Positions 34,001 to 42,511 of a stretch of 64,000 bases of DNA are shown in pieces. Location of the stretch: the NCBI GenBank assembly GCA_028687545.1, contig JAQTZZ010000011.1:26386-90385 (forward strand). The letters run 5' to 3'. This stretch comes from Candidatus Wallbacteria bacterium. Lineage in GTDB: Bacteria; Muiribacteriota; JAQTZZ01. Below the pieces are notes generated by a model, which had not been told where the DNA came from, searched no databases, and saw only the letters and a list, made by a program, of their open reading frames with translations. Position 1 is the first letter of the stretch. The number at the start of each line of letters is the position of its first letter. Made by a program: the position numbers and the translations under genes.

Positions 34001-34670
34001 CCGAATCTTTCATCCAGACCTGGTCAGAGAAAACCATCTTGCGGAGAATACTGATAGTCCGCTTGACGCCGTATCTCTGCAAGGCCTTGGCGGCATTTGC
34101 CAGTACACGATTGTCCGGATCATGGAGCATGGGTATCACGAGATTAAGGCACTCTTCAGTACCGATGAATTCCAGACCCTCGATGGCATTGGCTCTCACC
34201 CTGCTGTCAGGATCATTGAGATATCTGGAAATACTTTCTATGTCATGTTCATCGCCTAGAAATCCCAGGGCTTTCACACCTGTAGCAATCACGAAGCGAT
34301 CTTTCTCATTGTTCAGCAGTTCCCTGATCTCATCGACCACTTCGATTTCCTTATAATAATTCGCATACTGCAGCGCTTTGATCCGCCGCTGTGCATCATC
34401 GCTGCGCAACAGCTTGATGAAGATCTCATAGTCAAAGTTTGAAAGCTTGATCATGCTTTCTTCAGTCTCAGTGCCTTCAAGCCTTTCATGAATTATATTG
34501 AGAGCCTTTTTAGCCAGATATTTGACACGGACATTCTTCTCGCTGACAATCAGGTCTTTGAGGGTTTCGATGGCACCCTTGGCTTCCTTGGCGAATTCCA
34601 TGATGGCTTCACGTTGCGTGTCTTCCGAACCGGTCTCCATCTGCAGAATCAGTTCTTCAATATCGGCCAT
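31038..34670 (-). CDS. 1210-residue HEAT protein with repeated acidic LDxF motifs
   Basis: Residues 1-275 are HEAT repeats (DPDSRVRANAIEGLEFIG; HDPDNRVLANAAKALQRYG). Residues 300-780 are low complexity, Pro/Glu/Ser-rich, with an Ala-Lys-Pro stretch around 32640-32710. Residues 790-1210 hold eight copies of a short motif of the form (I/V)xLDxF(x)xD: SLDGLMID, SLDNFVLD, KLDQFKPD, KLDQFMVD, QINDFLVAD, ALLDFMVD, QLDGLIID, ILDDFEIE. Five are embedded in ~75-85-residue repeats with the stem EMExAxxxxFGD. No signal peptide is present. The start has GAGAGGT. It looks like a cytoplasmic hub presenting multiple docking peptides; the partner is unknown. Confidence 0.75.
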   Translation of the reverse strand: MADIEELILQMETGSEDTQREAIMEFAKEAKGAIETLKDLIVSEKNVRVKYLAKKALNIIHERLEGTETEESMIKLSNFDYEIFIKLLRSDDAQRRIKALQYANYYKEIEVVDEIRELLNNEKDRFVIATGVKALGFLGDEHDIESISRYLNDPDSRVRANAIEGLEFIGTEECLNLVIPMLHDPDNRVLANAAKALQRYGVKRTISILRKMVFSDQVWMKDSALFALSRIKWQESIPLLVDATEVADEDTKKKAREILKNLVVKYGADAVRLVRECRGGKKKPLEETPAEKDEMMEATKIFVTAHKAPSVSNVEQDQLLKKLNELEQKIEELSRKDTATAPDQKSGQIPRQELPVSAEPDVTEAVEAAIETVEKVPEKKGLWSRLSNSFGKSGKEKTAKPEESMIEEVTPAVETPLTQPGPESSEKVEKEEIVPPQILEMAIPQSAEEIPQPQIEERISFSDASPKAAEISMEQAPSLESPASAEPAMIDTPEPPALIPLDETPLQTVPEVPVSLDTTVEVKAVSVEENPDTSKTDSGAYLSFDVQATTTSNETQSIDESSQVELKPDILSFSLDVEPTMQPSELPAAISSKPELSPAPFAEEPLKLDDSEAATEESDLLKGVDLSGPDSSETLDDILVQVKKGVAKAEKATAAAKPAPAAKPAPAAKPVPAAQPKPAVTPQEKPKDGLKSAKNEENRNFLKEILIPHSHENKGVVEPPETSREEKILPDSPRIPGLERTISLQDMMREAEGKSGIKLKAPEISKPKQEEKTIQEPPEPVKADSPEISLDGLMIDLTEKEPEPEKKIEVSLDNFVLDFNPDETGKEKKPEKKNDEIIQNPFPQGPSVMTTAEFNQKKDKEDRQIKEQLAEMEQASNKEFGDIKLDQFKPDLSQIRKPEAVPLKKESPKILSGVELQQRKTEVDDILKAKAAEMEKAMEQQFGDVKLDQFMVDDKTIKQNREKKSAKTILDDPSKVREAEQELEAKRLSQVAEMEAAAAQQFGDVQINDFLVADKMSSGKGSETREFKNMDAASFDKMKQQEEELRMAKVGEMEQSLNNQLGEAALLDFMVDEKTLAEKKSDSPAKTGDNFKVLSADELSLENDRQDKLRLENVSRMEQSSAVDFGGIQLDGLIIDPKEVEKKRKSEKKESLLEIAAKALAEETDGADQFIITEKKPAPKATIAQKIDKKADNEIILDDFEIEIDEPKKK

Positions 34671-34768
34671 GATTACCTCTCACAGGTTAGATACTGCTGG
34701 ACTGTATTTTAAAATATTCTGTCACTATGAATTATAGCACAGACACGCACCCGGTCAAAAATCGAAGA

Positions 34769-36286
34769 TCATTCTACAGATCCGGCGGAAACGAAAAACA
34801 GTCTGTAAGGTCTTGCGAACTTAACTTTCAAATCAGTGCCGAAGTCGAACAGACTGTTCAAAAACATCAAAGTTCCGGGCCTGATGTCCAGATCTTCCCT
34901 GAAGGAATTTTTCAAGTCCTTGCCAGAAACGATCAGCGGTCTGGAAATCTCAATCTCATACCTCCCGGCTGGAAAAATGCCGGCAGAAACCTTCTCCGAC
35001 AAATCAATTTTGGGATCAGAGGGATAGTAACAAAGCCTGAATTCCACATTGAATTCAGAGCCAATCACATCTCCATAAAGGCAATAAGGATCATAAAAGG
35101 TGCGTCCCGGTTCTTTCCTGATCTCGGAGATCGTTGCCAGATTAAGAAAATTTCCACTTTCGTCCTGCCTGATCATGATGTTGTAATAATTCTCAGGAGT
35201 CATCGGAATGAAATCCCCGGTCGTACAGAATTTATTCAAAAAAATACTGCGGTCGAACAGCCACATGCCTCTGCACCGGCCGGGGTTATACTGCCAGTAA
35301 TCCAGCGAGGCGTCGTCCCCCCGCGCCAGCTGATCGAAAAAAGCCGATTCGGCAAAAAAGAAATCCAGCGCAAAGACTCCGCTGCCCGGGTCAGCTCTGA
35401 CCAGCCCGGGCTCCCTTCCATTAAAATCCGCATAGAGCCGCGGGAAAAAATATTCAGGCAGTTGCGACAGCATCAATTCACCGCTGTCTGTCAGCCTGTA
35501 AAATTCATAGTAAGCTCCTGTGTTTTCCTTCTGCTCCCAGATCAGTGAGAGGTACAGGTTTACCCCATCGCTGCAGGCAGCAAGTTCGCTGCCTGGAAAC
35601 GGGCCGGTCTTCCTGATTTTTCTCCTGCAGCTCCAGCCCGGATCGTTCAGTCTGCCGTCGATCGTGATTGAACCTGGCGGGACATCCACTACCTGAAGCT
35701 GAATCGGTTCGGGAGGTGTGAAATCGGTTTTCTTACAGGAGACCTTGGATTCCACTGTCTGATAAAATTTAAAATAATCAGGATATGCCGACATCAGATT
35801 GCTCATCTTCTGGCTGACAGAATCCTGCAAGGGGTATAGACCGAAATTATTCCGTAAAGCCATTTCCAGTCCAACCTGCTGTTCCAGAAATTCCCGCACC
35901 CGGTCAAGAAAAACCTTTGGATTTCTGGCTTCCTCTTCAGTTTCCCGAATTCTGGACAGGGTACTGTTCAGTGTAACTTCCAGCGACGCATATTTTTCCA
36001 GACTGGTCTTCAACTCTGTGATCCGTTCCTGAAACTGGCGGAACATTTCAGAAACCGGCATTCTGCTGATTTCATTCAACGATCCGTGATTGTCCAGCTT
36101 GAGCGAACTGTCATCAAAAGATTTGAGAGTACCTCCCTCGAAGGTATCTCCAATCCGGAGTTTCACAAGTGTCTGGGATTTGATATCGTAAACGAGAGCT
36201 TTACTCTCTTCCGGACCGAGATAAATTACTGCAGCACGGGCTGCCAGAGCGGAAAAAAACAACATCAGTAAAAAAAGATTCTTCAT
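34769..36286 (-). CDS. Secreted coiled-coil protein with CBM9-like domain
   Basis: A signal peptide (MKNLFLLMLFFSALAARA) is followed by a small N-terminal domain, a coiled coil at about residues 78-150, and then a beta-sandwich starting at GSITIDGRLNDPGWSCRRK. That pattern (xIDGxLxDPxW) is the hallmark of CBM9-like domains, which bind sugars or act as surface modules. The remaining 280 residues continue in beta-rich form with FALDFFFAESAFFDQL and the closing SLFDFGTDLKVKFARPYRLFF. It is probably periplasmic or surface-exposed. Four bases overlap the DegT-like aminotransferase gene upstream, so it is the last gene of the rseP-glyS-lon cluster. Confidence 0.7.
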   Translation of the reverse strand: MKNLFLLMLFFSALAARAAVIYLGPEESKALVYDIKSQTLVKLRIGDTFEGGTLKSFDDSSLKLDNHGSLNEISRMPVSEMFRQFQERITELKTSLEKYASLEVTLNSTLSRIRETEEEARNPKVFLDRVREFLEQQVGLEMALRNNFGLYPLQDSVSQKMSNLMSAYPDYFKFYQTVESKVSCKKTDFTPPEPIQLQVVDVPPGSITIDGRLNDPGWSCRRKIRKTGPFPGSELAACSDGVNLYLSLIWEQKENTGAYYEFYRLTDSGELMLSQLPEYFFPRLYADFNGREPGLVRADPGSGVFALDFFFAESAFFDQLARGDDASLDYWQYNPGRCRGMWLFDRSIFLNKFCTTGDFIPMTPENYYNIMIRQDESGNFLNLATISEIRKEPGRTFYDPYCLYGDVIGSEFNVEFRLCYYPSDPKIDLSEKVSAGIFPAGRYEIEISRPLIVSGKDLKNSFREDLDIRPGTLMFLNSLFDFGTDLKVKFARPYRLFFVSAGSVE

Positions 36287-37434
36287 TTTTTCAAGAAAAC
36301 ACGGATTTTTTTCAGTATATATTCAATATCATCTTTCGTCAACTGCGGGTAAAGCGGAAGGTAAACGCTTTTCAGCTTACCAGAGGCTCTATAGTCAGTC
36401 CCGCAGAAATCAAACCTGTTGTCGATTCCGCGGGACAATAAAAATCTGGCGAGCTTTTCTTCCATCATCAGCTGATAGAAAAGGTAATTCGGCCTGGAAC
36501 CTCCCGTTTCAGGGGGTAATTCCATCCCGAGCTCAGACAGGCCCTTCTTCAGTTGTTCCGAGAGCATCCGCCGCTTCCGCGTGGCATCATCGCAACGGTC
36601 GAGCTGCTTTTTCAAGAGAAAAGTGTTGAAATGGCTCATGCGCATCATGTCCGGAGCACTGAACGACGACTCGTCTTCAAAAAAACAACGCTCCAGATAA
36701 TTCCTGCAAAAAAGATTCAGCAGGGAGAAGATCGGGAATACAGTCAGAGCATATACAGAAGGCAGTGTGAAAAACCATTCCAGCATTCCGGGCCATAATT
36801 GTCCGCAGGATTCGTCGCGTTCAAGATTCTCATAGTCTTCGAGCAGAATCGGCCTTCCCTCACCCAGGACCAGCGCTCCGCCTCCGAAAGCCGGGAGATG
36901 CTTTCCGGTTCCAAACGAATAAAGGGAAAAATCCGCGTAAGTAGAAAGAGCCGCTCCGTCCAGAGTGCTGCCAAAGCTGTGCACATTGTCCAGGATCAAG
37001 GTAATCCCACGATCCCTGCAGATTGCTGAGATGCTCCGCAGATCCGGGCAGCGCGAGAAGAGATTCAGACAGATCAGAGCCCTGCAGCTTTGATCGATCT
37101 GAGCATCAAGGGCATCAGAATTCAACAGAAAATCTTTCCCGACCGGCACCCTTTTCACTCTAAAGCCCTGATTTTCAAGGATTTTCCTGTAAACATAAAA
37201 ATCATACTCAGGAATCAGGAAGACACTTTCGGCCGGAAAATCCAGCTTTTTCAGGAGATACTGGAAAGCCCCCCGGGCTGAAGAAAAAAGCAGCACCCTC
37301 CCTGAAGCGTTCCGTCTGGCAAACTCTTCAGAAACCTGAATTCCCAGCCTGCATCTTTCCGAATCAGGGATAAGCAGCCATTGGGCCAGCCAAAGCAGTG
37401 AAAACTCAAACCTGTGCCTGGGAATGATCTTCAT
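36283..37434 (-). CDS. DegT/DnrJ/EryC1/StrS-family aminotransferase-like protein
   Basis: This fold-type I PLP protein follows the sugar-aminotransferase pattern. SSARGAFQYLLKKL corresponds to the substrate/PLP loop, IPEYDFYVYRKILENQGFRV to the domain core, LILDNVHSFGS to the PLP-ring Asp149, and SLYSFGTGKHLPAFGGGALV to the PLP lysine Lys178. Family members aminate keto-sugars for polysaccharides or antibiotics. Here the N-terminus is longer and more hydrophobic than usual. The gene overlaps engB and the CBM9-like gene by four bases each, an odd place for a sugar enzyme and perhaps linked to surface glycan. Confidence 0.8.
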   Translation of the reverse strand: MKIIPRHRFEFSLLWLAQWLLIPDSERCRLGIQVSEEFARRNASGRVLLFSSARGAFQYLLKKLDFPAESVFLIPEYDFYVYRKILENQGFRVKRVPVGKDFLLNSDALDAQIDQSCRALICLNLFSRCPDLRSISAICRDRGITLILDNVHSFGSTLDGAALSTYADFSLYSFGTGKHLPAFGGGALVLGEGRPILLEDYENLERDESCGQLWPGMLEWFFTLPSVYALTVFPIFSLLNLFCRNYLERCFFEDESSFSAPDMMRMSHFNTFLLKKQLDRCDDATRKRRMLSEQLKKGLSELGMELPPETGGSRPNYLFYQLMMEEKLARFLLSRGIDNRFDFCGTDYRASGKLKSVYLPLYPQLTKDDIEYILKKIRVFLKK

Positions 37435-38012
37435 TGAGGCTTTTTCAATTCGTCCAGAATCGCGGCAGCCAGCTGATCCCGACCTGAGTGCTTCAGGACC
37501 GAGCAGAGGGAAAATTGTTCGTCAGGAAAAGCCTTGATTATCCTTGAAGTAACTTTCTGCAGCTCATTTTTAGGGATTTTATCGATCTTATTAAGTACCA
37601 GGAAAAGTTTCCGCCGGTAATACTTCAACCAGTCGTAGTACATGAGATCCGGCTCGTCAATCTCCCTTCTGGCATCGATGATCCAGACGATCAGCCGGAG
37701 TTCCTTCCGCTGTTCCAGGTAATTCTCAATCAGACTCTTCCATTGCTGGCGGAGAGCCTTGCTGACCTTGGCGAAGCCGTAACCGGGCAAATCGGCAAAA
37801 ACGAGCTCCTGGATTTCAAAAAAATTAATGGCTTGAGTCCGGCCGGGAGTTTTACTGACTCTGGCAATTGTGCTTTTGCAGATCATGTTGATCAGGGAGG
37901 ATTTGCCGACATTGGAACGCCCGGAAAACGCAAATTCAGGCTTCTGAAGATTCGGAAAATGAACAGGCTCCATGGCAGATCTCACAAACCGCATCCTGGA
38001 AAAATCGATCAT
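37431..38012 (-). CDS. engB: Ribosome biogenesis GTPase EngB/YsxC (YihA)
   Basis: The protein is a small TRAFAC GTPase needed for large-subunit assembly. All G motifs are present: G1 GRSNVGKSS near residue 33, G2 with RTQAINFFE, G3 DLPGYG, G4 NKIDK and G5 SVLKHSG. The opening FVRSAMEPVHFPNLQKPEFAF is typical. The 193-residue length is standard. It overlaps lon upstream and the aminotransferase downstream by four bases each. The lon-engB order is common in many bacteria. Confidence 0.97.
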   Translation of the reverse strand: MIDFSRMRFVRSAMEPVHFPNLQKPEFAFSGRSNVGKSSLINMICKSTIARVSKTPGRTQAINFFEIQELVFADLPGYGFAKVSKALRQQWKSLIENYLEQRKELRLIVWIIDARREIDEPDLMYYDWLKYYRRKLFLVLNKIDKIPKNELQKVTSRIIKAFPDEQFSLCSVLKHSGRDQLAAAILDELKKPQ

Positions 38013-40384
38013 AAAAACCTTTTTTTAACAGTCTTCGACGTCAAAGAACTTGTGTTAGAGTTTACCAGTGCCGACTCCAGCACCTGGTCGATGCTGTCCA
38101 CAAAATGAATTCTGATCTTCTTCAGAATCAGTTCCGGAACCTCTTCCATGTCTTTCTCGTTTTCCCTGGGAATCATCACTTCAGTCAGTTTGGCCTGATA
38201 GGCTGCCAGCAGTTTTTCCTTCAGACCGCCGATCGGCAGCACTTTGCCTCTCAGAGTGATTTCACCGGTCATGCCGATGTAATGTCTGACCTTTGTCCTC
38301 TGGATGGCGGAGGCCAGGGCAGTAGCCATGGCAACGCCCGCTGACGGCCCGTCCTTGGGGATCGCTCCATCCGGCACATGGATATGAACATCATTCTTTT
38401 CGAAATAATCCCGCTTCAGTTTCCACCTCGGGCTGATGGATCTCACATAAGTCAGCGCAGCCTGGGCTGACTCTTTCATCACGTCACCGAGCTGCCCGGT
38501 GAGCTGAAGCCTGCCCTTGCCCGGCGTGATCAGCACTTCGATCGGCAGGATCACTCCGCCCACTTCGGTCCAGGCCAGTCCGTTAACGACTCCGATTTCA
38601 TCTTTCTCGTAGCCCTTTTCGTCAAGATAGCGGGCCACGCCGAGGTATTTATGCAAATCCTTCTTATCAGCGCTCACCGGAAATTTTTTATATTCCTGGT
38701 TGACCATCATCTTGGCTATTTTGCGGCAGATGGATTGAATGCTGCGTTCCAGACTGCGTACCCCTGCTTCGCGAGTGTAATTCCTGATGATGGACAGAAG
38801 CGCGTCATCCTCGATCCTGCATTTCTTTGCGGAAAGTCCGTGCGCTTTCAGCTGTTTCCCCACCAGATATTTCCTGGCAATGCTCATCTTTTCAAGCTCG
38901 GTATAACCGGAAATCCTCAGCACTTCCATTCTATCATAGAGAGGTGCCGGAATAGAGGTGGTGACATTGGCGGTGGTAATGAACATCACGTCCGACAGAT
39001 CGAAGGAGATGGACAGATAATTATCGGTGAACGAATTATTCTGCTCCGGATCAAGCACTTCGAGCAGGGCGGAAGACGGATCACCCCGGAAATCTGAAGA
39101 CATTTTATCCACTTCATCCAGGAGAATCACAGGATTCTTGGTCTTAGCCTGCTTGAGAAGCTGGATGATCTTGCCTGGCTGGGCTCCGATATAGGTACGC
39201 CTGTGTCCCCTGATTTCAGCCTCATCTCTGATCCCGCCCAGGGAAAAGCGTACGAACTCACGGCCAAGTGCGCGGGCGATCGATTGGCCGAGGGAAGTCT
39301 TTCCGACACCAGGAGGACCTACGAAGCAGAGGATCGGTCCCTTCAGTTTCTTTGTGAGTTTGCGCACTGCAAGGTACTCCACGATCCGTTCTTTGATCTT
39401 TTCAAGTCCATAATGGTCATTTTCCAAAACTTTGATCGACTCCTGGAGGCTTTCAGTATCCTTTGATTTTTTACTCCAGGGCAGGGAAAGGATCCAATCC
39501 ACGTAATTTCTGGATACAGTATGTTCTGCAGAGTCCGACTGCATCCTGGACATTTTCTTGAGTTCCTCTTCCACTCTTTCCCGGGCATAGTCGGGCAGTT
39601 TGCTGTCCTTGAGGCGCTTTTTGAACTCATCATGGTCTGACTCTCCATCGTCGGCATCGCCGAGCTCTTTGCGGATGGCCTTCAACTGCTCGCGCAGGTA
39701 ATATTCCTTCTGCACTTTGTCGAGCTGCTGCCTGACCCTGCTCCTGATCCGCTTCTCCACGTTCAGGATCTCGATTTCGTTGCTGAGAATCATGGCAAGT
39801 TTTTGAAGCCTCTCTCTGGCGTCGAGGGCTTCCAGGATTTCCTGCTTGCGGGTGACATTCACGAGCAGATGGGCTGTGACAATATCGCAAAGCCTCCCGG
39901 GGTCCTCCGTGTTGTTGATCACCATCATGATTTCCAGCGGGACTCTTTTGTTGAGTCTGATGTATGACTCGAACTGATTGATCACATTGCGCATCAAGGC
40001 CGAGATCTCGACATTGCTCTCAGGGTTTGCTTCGATTTTTTTCACCCTGGCAGAGAACAATTCCGGAATCATGCTGAACTCCATCACCTTACCCCTGTAC
40101 AGGCCTTCCACTAGGATCTTGTAAGTGCCGTCAGGGAGTTTCAGCATCTGGAGTATTTCCGCAACTGTTCCAACTTCATAGATATCTGTGACCTTGGGTT
40201 CTTCCACCCTCGGATTCTTCTGGGTAACAAGGAGAATGGTCCTTCCTTCAGACATGGATTTTTCGATGGACTTGATCGAACTCTCCCGTCCCACAAACAG
40301 CGGAACGATCATGTATGGAAAAACAACAACATCCCGCAGGGGTAAAAACGGGAGCATCTGCTCTTCCTTTTCCTGTTCTTCCAT
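38009..40384 (-). CDS. lon: ATP-dependent protease Lon
   Basis: The 791-residue protein has the complete LonA layout: an N-terminal substrate domain (LPFLPLRDVVVFPYMIVPL), a coiled middle, an AAA+ module with Walker A GPPGVGKTSLGQSIA and Walker B VILLDEVDKM, and a C-terminal Ser-Lys protease with catalytic Ser in KDGPSAGVAMATAL and Lys in GGLKEKLLAA. It degrades damaged and regulatory proteins in the cytoplasm. Its ATG overlaps the glyS stop as TGATG, and its stop overlaps engB. Confidence 0.98.
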   Translation of the reverse strand: MEEQEKEEQMLPFLPLRDVVVFPYMIVPLFVGRESSIKSIEKSMSEGRTILLVTQKNPRVEEPKVTDIYEVGTVAEILQMLKLPDGTYKILVEGLYRGKVMEFSMIPELFSARVKKIEANPESNVEISALMRNVINQFESYIRLNKRVPLEIMMVINNTEDPGRLCDIVTAHLLVNVTRKQEILEALDARERLQKLAMILSNEIEILNVEKRIRSRVRQQLDKVQKEYYLREQLKAIRKELGDADDGESDHDEFKKRLKDSKLPDYARERVEEELKKMSRMQSDSAEHTVSRNYVDWILSLPWSKKSKDTESLQESIKVLENDHYGLEKIKERIVEYLAVRKLTKKLKGPILCFVGPPGVGKTSLGQSIARALGREFVRFSLGGIRDEAEIRGHRRTYIGAQPGKIIQLLKQAKTKNPVILLDEVDKMSSDFRGDPSSALLEVLDPEQNNSFTDNYLSISFDLSDVMFITTANVTTSIPAPLYDRMEVLRISGYTELEKMSIARKYLVGKQLKAHGLSAKKCRIEDDALLSIIRNYTREAGVRSLERSIQSICRKIAKMMVNQEYKKFPVSADKKDLHKYLGVARYLDEKGYEKDEIGVVNGLAWTEVGGVILPIEVLITPGKGRLQLTGQLGDVMKESAQAALTYVRSISPRWKLKRDYFEKNDVHIHVPDGAIPKDGPSAGVAMATALASAIQRTKVRHYIGMTGEITLRGKVLPIGGLKEKLLAAYQAKLTEVMIPRENEKDMEEVPELILKKIRIHFVDSIDQVLESALVNSNTSSLTSKTVKKRFL

Positions 40385-42438
40385 CAGTTTCTCCTTTCAT
40401 TCTTGGAAGCGATTTTTTCCACAACTACCAGCTTGAGGAACAGACTCTGCAGCTTGTGCAGAATGGCAATCCGGTTCTGCTTCACTCTCAAGTCCTCACA
40501 GTTCACCATCACTTTTTCAAAAAAAACATTGATCAGTGAGGAAAACTTCAACAGCCCGTTAAATGCTTCCTGATAATTCTTCACGTTGATCATCCGGTTG
40601 ATTTCCGGTGAACAGGAAATGAAAAAATTCCAGAGTTCCCGCTCGGCTGGTTCATTCATCAGGACTGGATCAGGTTCAGAAGCATTCTGCCCCTTGATGA
40701 TATTGTTGATTCTGAGCGCCAGCAGGGAAAAATCACGGAACTCGGAAGTTTTACTTAATTCGCTGATCGCCCTAAGCCTTAAGTATGAATCATAAGGATT
40801 GGAAAAGCCGGTTTCGCAGACCGCTTCGATCAGATCGTAAGGGAATTCATCCTTCAGCATATGATAAAATCTCTCAGCCAAAAATTCGGTAAGTTGGCCT
40901 GAAGGATCCTTCAATCCACCTTTCTTGTCGGAAAATTGAGCTGCCAGAAGTTCAAAATCCTGTGAAATCAAAGTCTCCAGCGGGATCATCATTTTTTTCG
41001 CGTTCAAGATCTTCAGAAGTCCCAGCGCCATTCTTCTCAAAGCAAACGGGTCTTTGGAACCTGTGGGTATGATGCCGGCCGAGAAAAATGCAATCAGAGT
41101 GTCCAGCTTGTCGGAGAGCGCAAAAACTGCACCTGCAATGGTTTCCGGCAGTTCCTCCAGCTGACCCTGAGGGAAATAATGTTCAGAAACGGCACGGCAG
41201 AGATCAGCTGGATATCCTTTGGCGGACAGGTAAATGCCGCCCATTCTTCCCTGCAGTTCAGGAAATTCGAACACCATTTCCGTGAGCATATCCACCTTGA
41301 GCAGCGGCGCCATTTTCTCCCAGGGCAGCGGAGGTTCATATTCCGGGAAGGCCGCCTTCTGGATCAGACCGGCCAGCTTCCCGATCCGCTGTACCTTCTG
41401 TGTCAATGTGCCAAGTCCCTGATGAAAAACCATCTCGGACAATCCCGCTGTCATGGCTTCAAAATTTTCCGCCAGATCATTCCTGAAAAAGAAGGAAGCA
41501 TCCGACAGACGGGCATTTAAAACCTTAAGGTTTCCATCTCTCACGAATTCTGTGGGCTCGTTGTTGGCCACGATCACGAATTCCGGCAGGACTGATCCAT
41601 TCTTCACGCAGGGAAAATAGCGCTGCTGCTTGTTCATGACAGTGGTCAGAACTTCCCTGGGCAGGCTCAGGAATTTTTCGGGCATCAGCTCTGTGAAGAC
41701 ATAAGGTTTTTCAACCAGAAAAGTATTTTCCCACCCCAGCTTCTCGTTCCATTCACCGGAAAGCCTCTCCACATTTTCCCGGATCATTTCAAAGCGCTTC
41801 CGCTGATCATATTCCACTCCGTGCGAGGACAGTCCACTTAAAAGGTTTTCAGCTGAATCAAGGGAAAAAGCGCCTTCGGACAGAAATCTATGACCGAAAG
41901 ACTGATTTCCCGCCTTGATTCCGAACAGCGTGAGGTCCAGGACTCTTTCCCCCAGCATTGCCACGACCCATCGTACCGGACGGATGAAACGGGATTTTTT
42001 ATCCAGCCAGAACATTGATTTCGGCAGATAGATCCTGCAGAGGATTTTCGTAAAAAAAACAGGCAGAAGCTCAGTCAGCTCGGGCAGCTTCTCTTTCCTG
42101 TCCAGAAGCAGGTAGCCGTTTTCCTCAACAAGTTCAGATTCAGTTGCACCCTTGCTTCTGAGAAAACCTTCCAGAATTCGGGTGGGCTTCCCGTCCTCAT
42201 AAGCCTGAGATGACTTAGGTCCTTTCACGCGCCGGGAAACTTCAGTGGCTGTCAGCTCCGGTCTTTCCAGATAAACAATGATCCGCCTGGGAGTAAGGTA
42301 AAATGAGGTCCGGCTGATGAGATGATTATTAACAAGTTCATCTGCCAGTATCACAGGCAGATCCAGTTCCAGTTTTCTTAAAAACCCGCAGGGCAGCTCC
42401 TCGCAGCCTATCTCCAGAATGCTGTTTTGTAAGTTCAT
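40384..42438 (-). CDS. glyS: Glycyl-tRNA synthetase beta subunit GlyS
   Basis: The 684-residue protein starts with ILEIGCEELPCGFLRK and has the family marks VKGPKSSQAYEDGKPTRILEGFLR, LPREVLTTVMNKQQRYFPC, SDASFFFRNDL and DPFALRRMALGLLKIL. The beta subunit binds tRNA and is part of the alpha2-beta2 bacterial enzyme. The alpha subunit gene glyQ, usually just upstream, is absent here: rseP takes that place. A long stem-loop (42461-42504) lies in its 5' leader. Confidence 0.97.
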   Translation of the reverse strand: MNLQNSILEIGCEELPCGFLRKLELDLPVILADELVNNHLISRTSFYLTPRRIIVYLERPELTATEVSRRVKGPKSSQAYEDGKPTRILEGFLRSKGATESELVEENGYLLLDRKEKLPELTELLPVFFTKILCRIYLPKSMFWLDKKSRFIRPVRWVVAMLGERVLDLTLFGIKAGNQSFGHRFLSEGAFSLDSAENLLSGLSSHGVEYDQRKRFEMIRENVERLSGEWNEKLGWENTFLVEKPYVFTELMPEKFLSLPREVLTTVMNKQQRYFPCVKNGSVLPEFVIVANNEPTEFVRDGNLKVLNARLSDASFFFRNDLAENFEAMTAGLSEMVFHQGLGTLTQKVQRIGKLAGLIQKAAFPEYEPPLPWEKMAPLLKVDMLTEMVFEFPELQGRMGGIYLSAKGYPADLCRAVSEHYFPQGQLEELPETIAGAVFALSDKLDTLIAFFSAGIIPTGSKDPFALRRMALGLLKILNAKKMMIPLETLISQDFELLAAQFSDKKGGLKDPSGQLTEFLAERFYHMLKDEFPYDLIEAVCETGFSNPYDSYLRLRAISELSKTSEFRDFSLLALRINNIIKGQNASEPDPVLMNEPAERELWNFFISCSPEINRMINVKNYQEAFNGLLKFSSLINVFFEKVMVNCEDLRVKQNRIAILHKLQSLFLKLVVVEKIASKNERRN

Positions 42439-42460
42439 CGGTTCTCACCTCAGAGCGATG

Positions 42461-42504
42461 GGGTCAGGTTGTGATTTGAGCAGAATTCGGGCACAACCAG
42501 ACCC
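42461..42504 (-). promoter_or_regulatory. Stem-loop in the glyS leader
   Basis: A 13-bp stem with one mismatch (GGGTCaGGTTGTG paired with CACAACCaGACCC on the plus strand) encloses an 18-base loop, 23 bases before the glyS start. A second 6-bp hairpin (42504-42520) holds the rseP stop in its loop. The T-run of a terminator is absent. It may act as an attenuator or as a processing site between rseP and glyS. Confidence 0.45.
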
Positions 42505-42511
42505 TGTTCAT

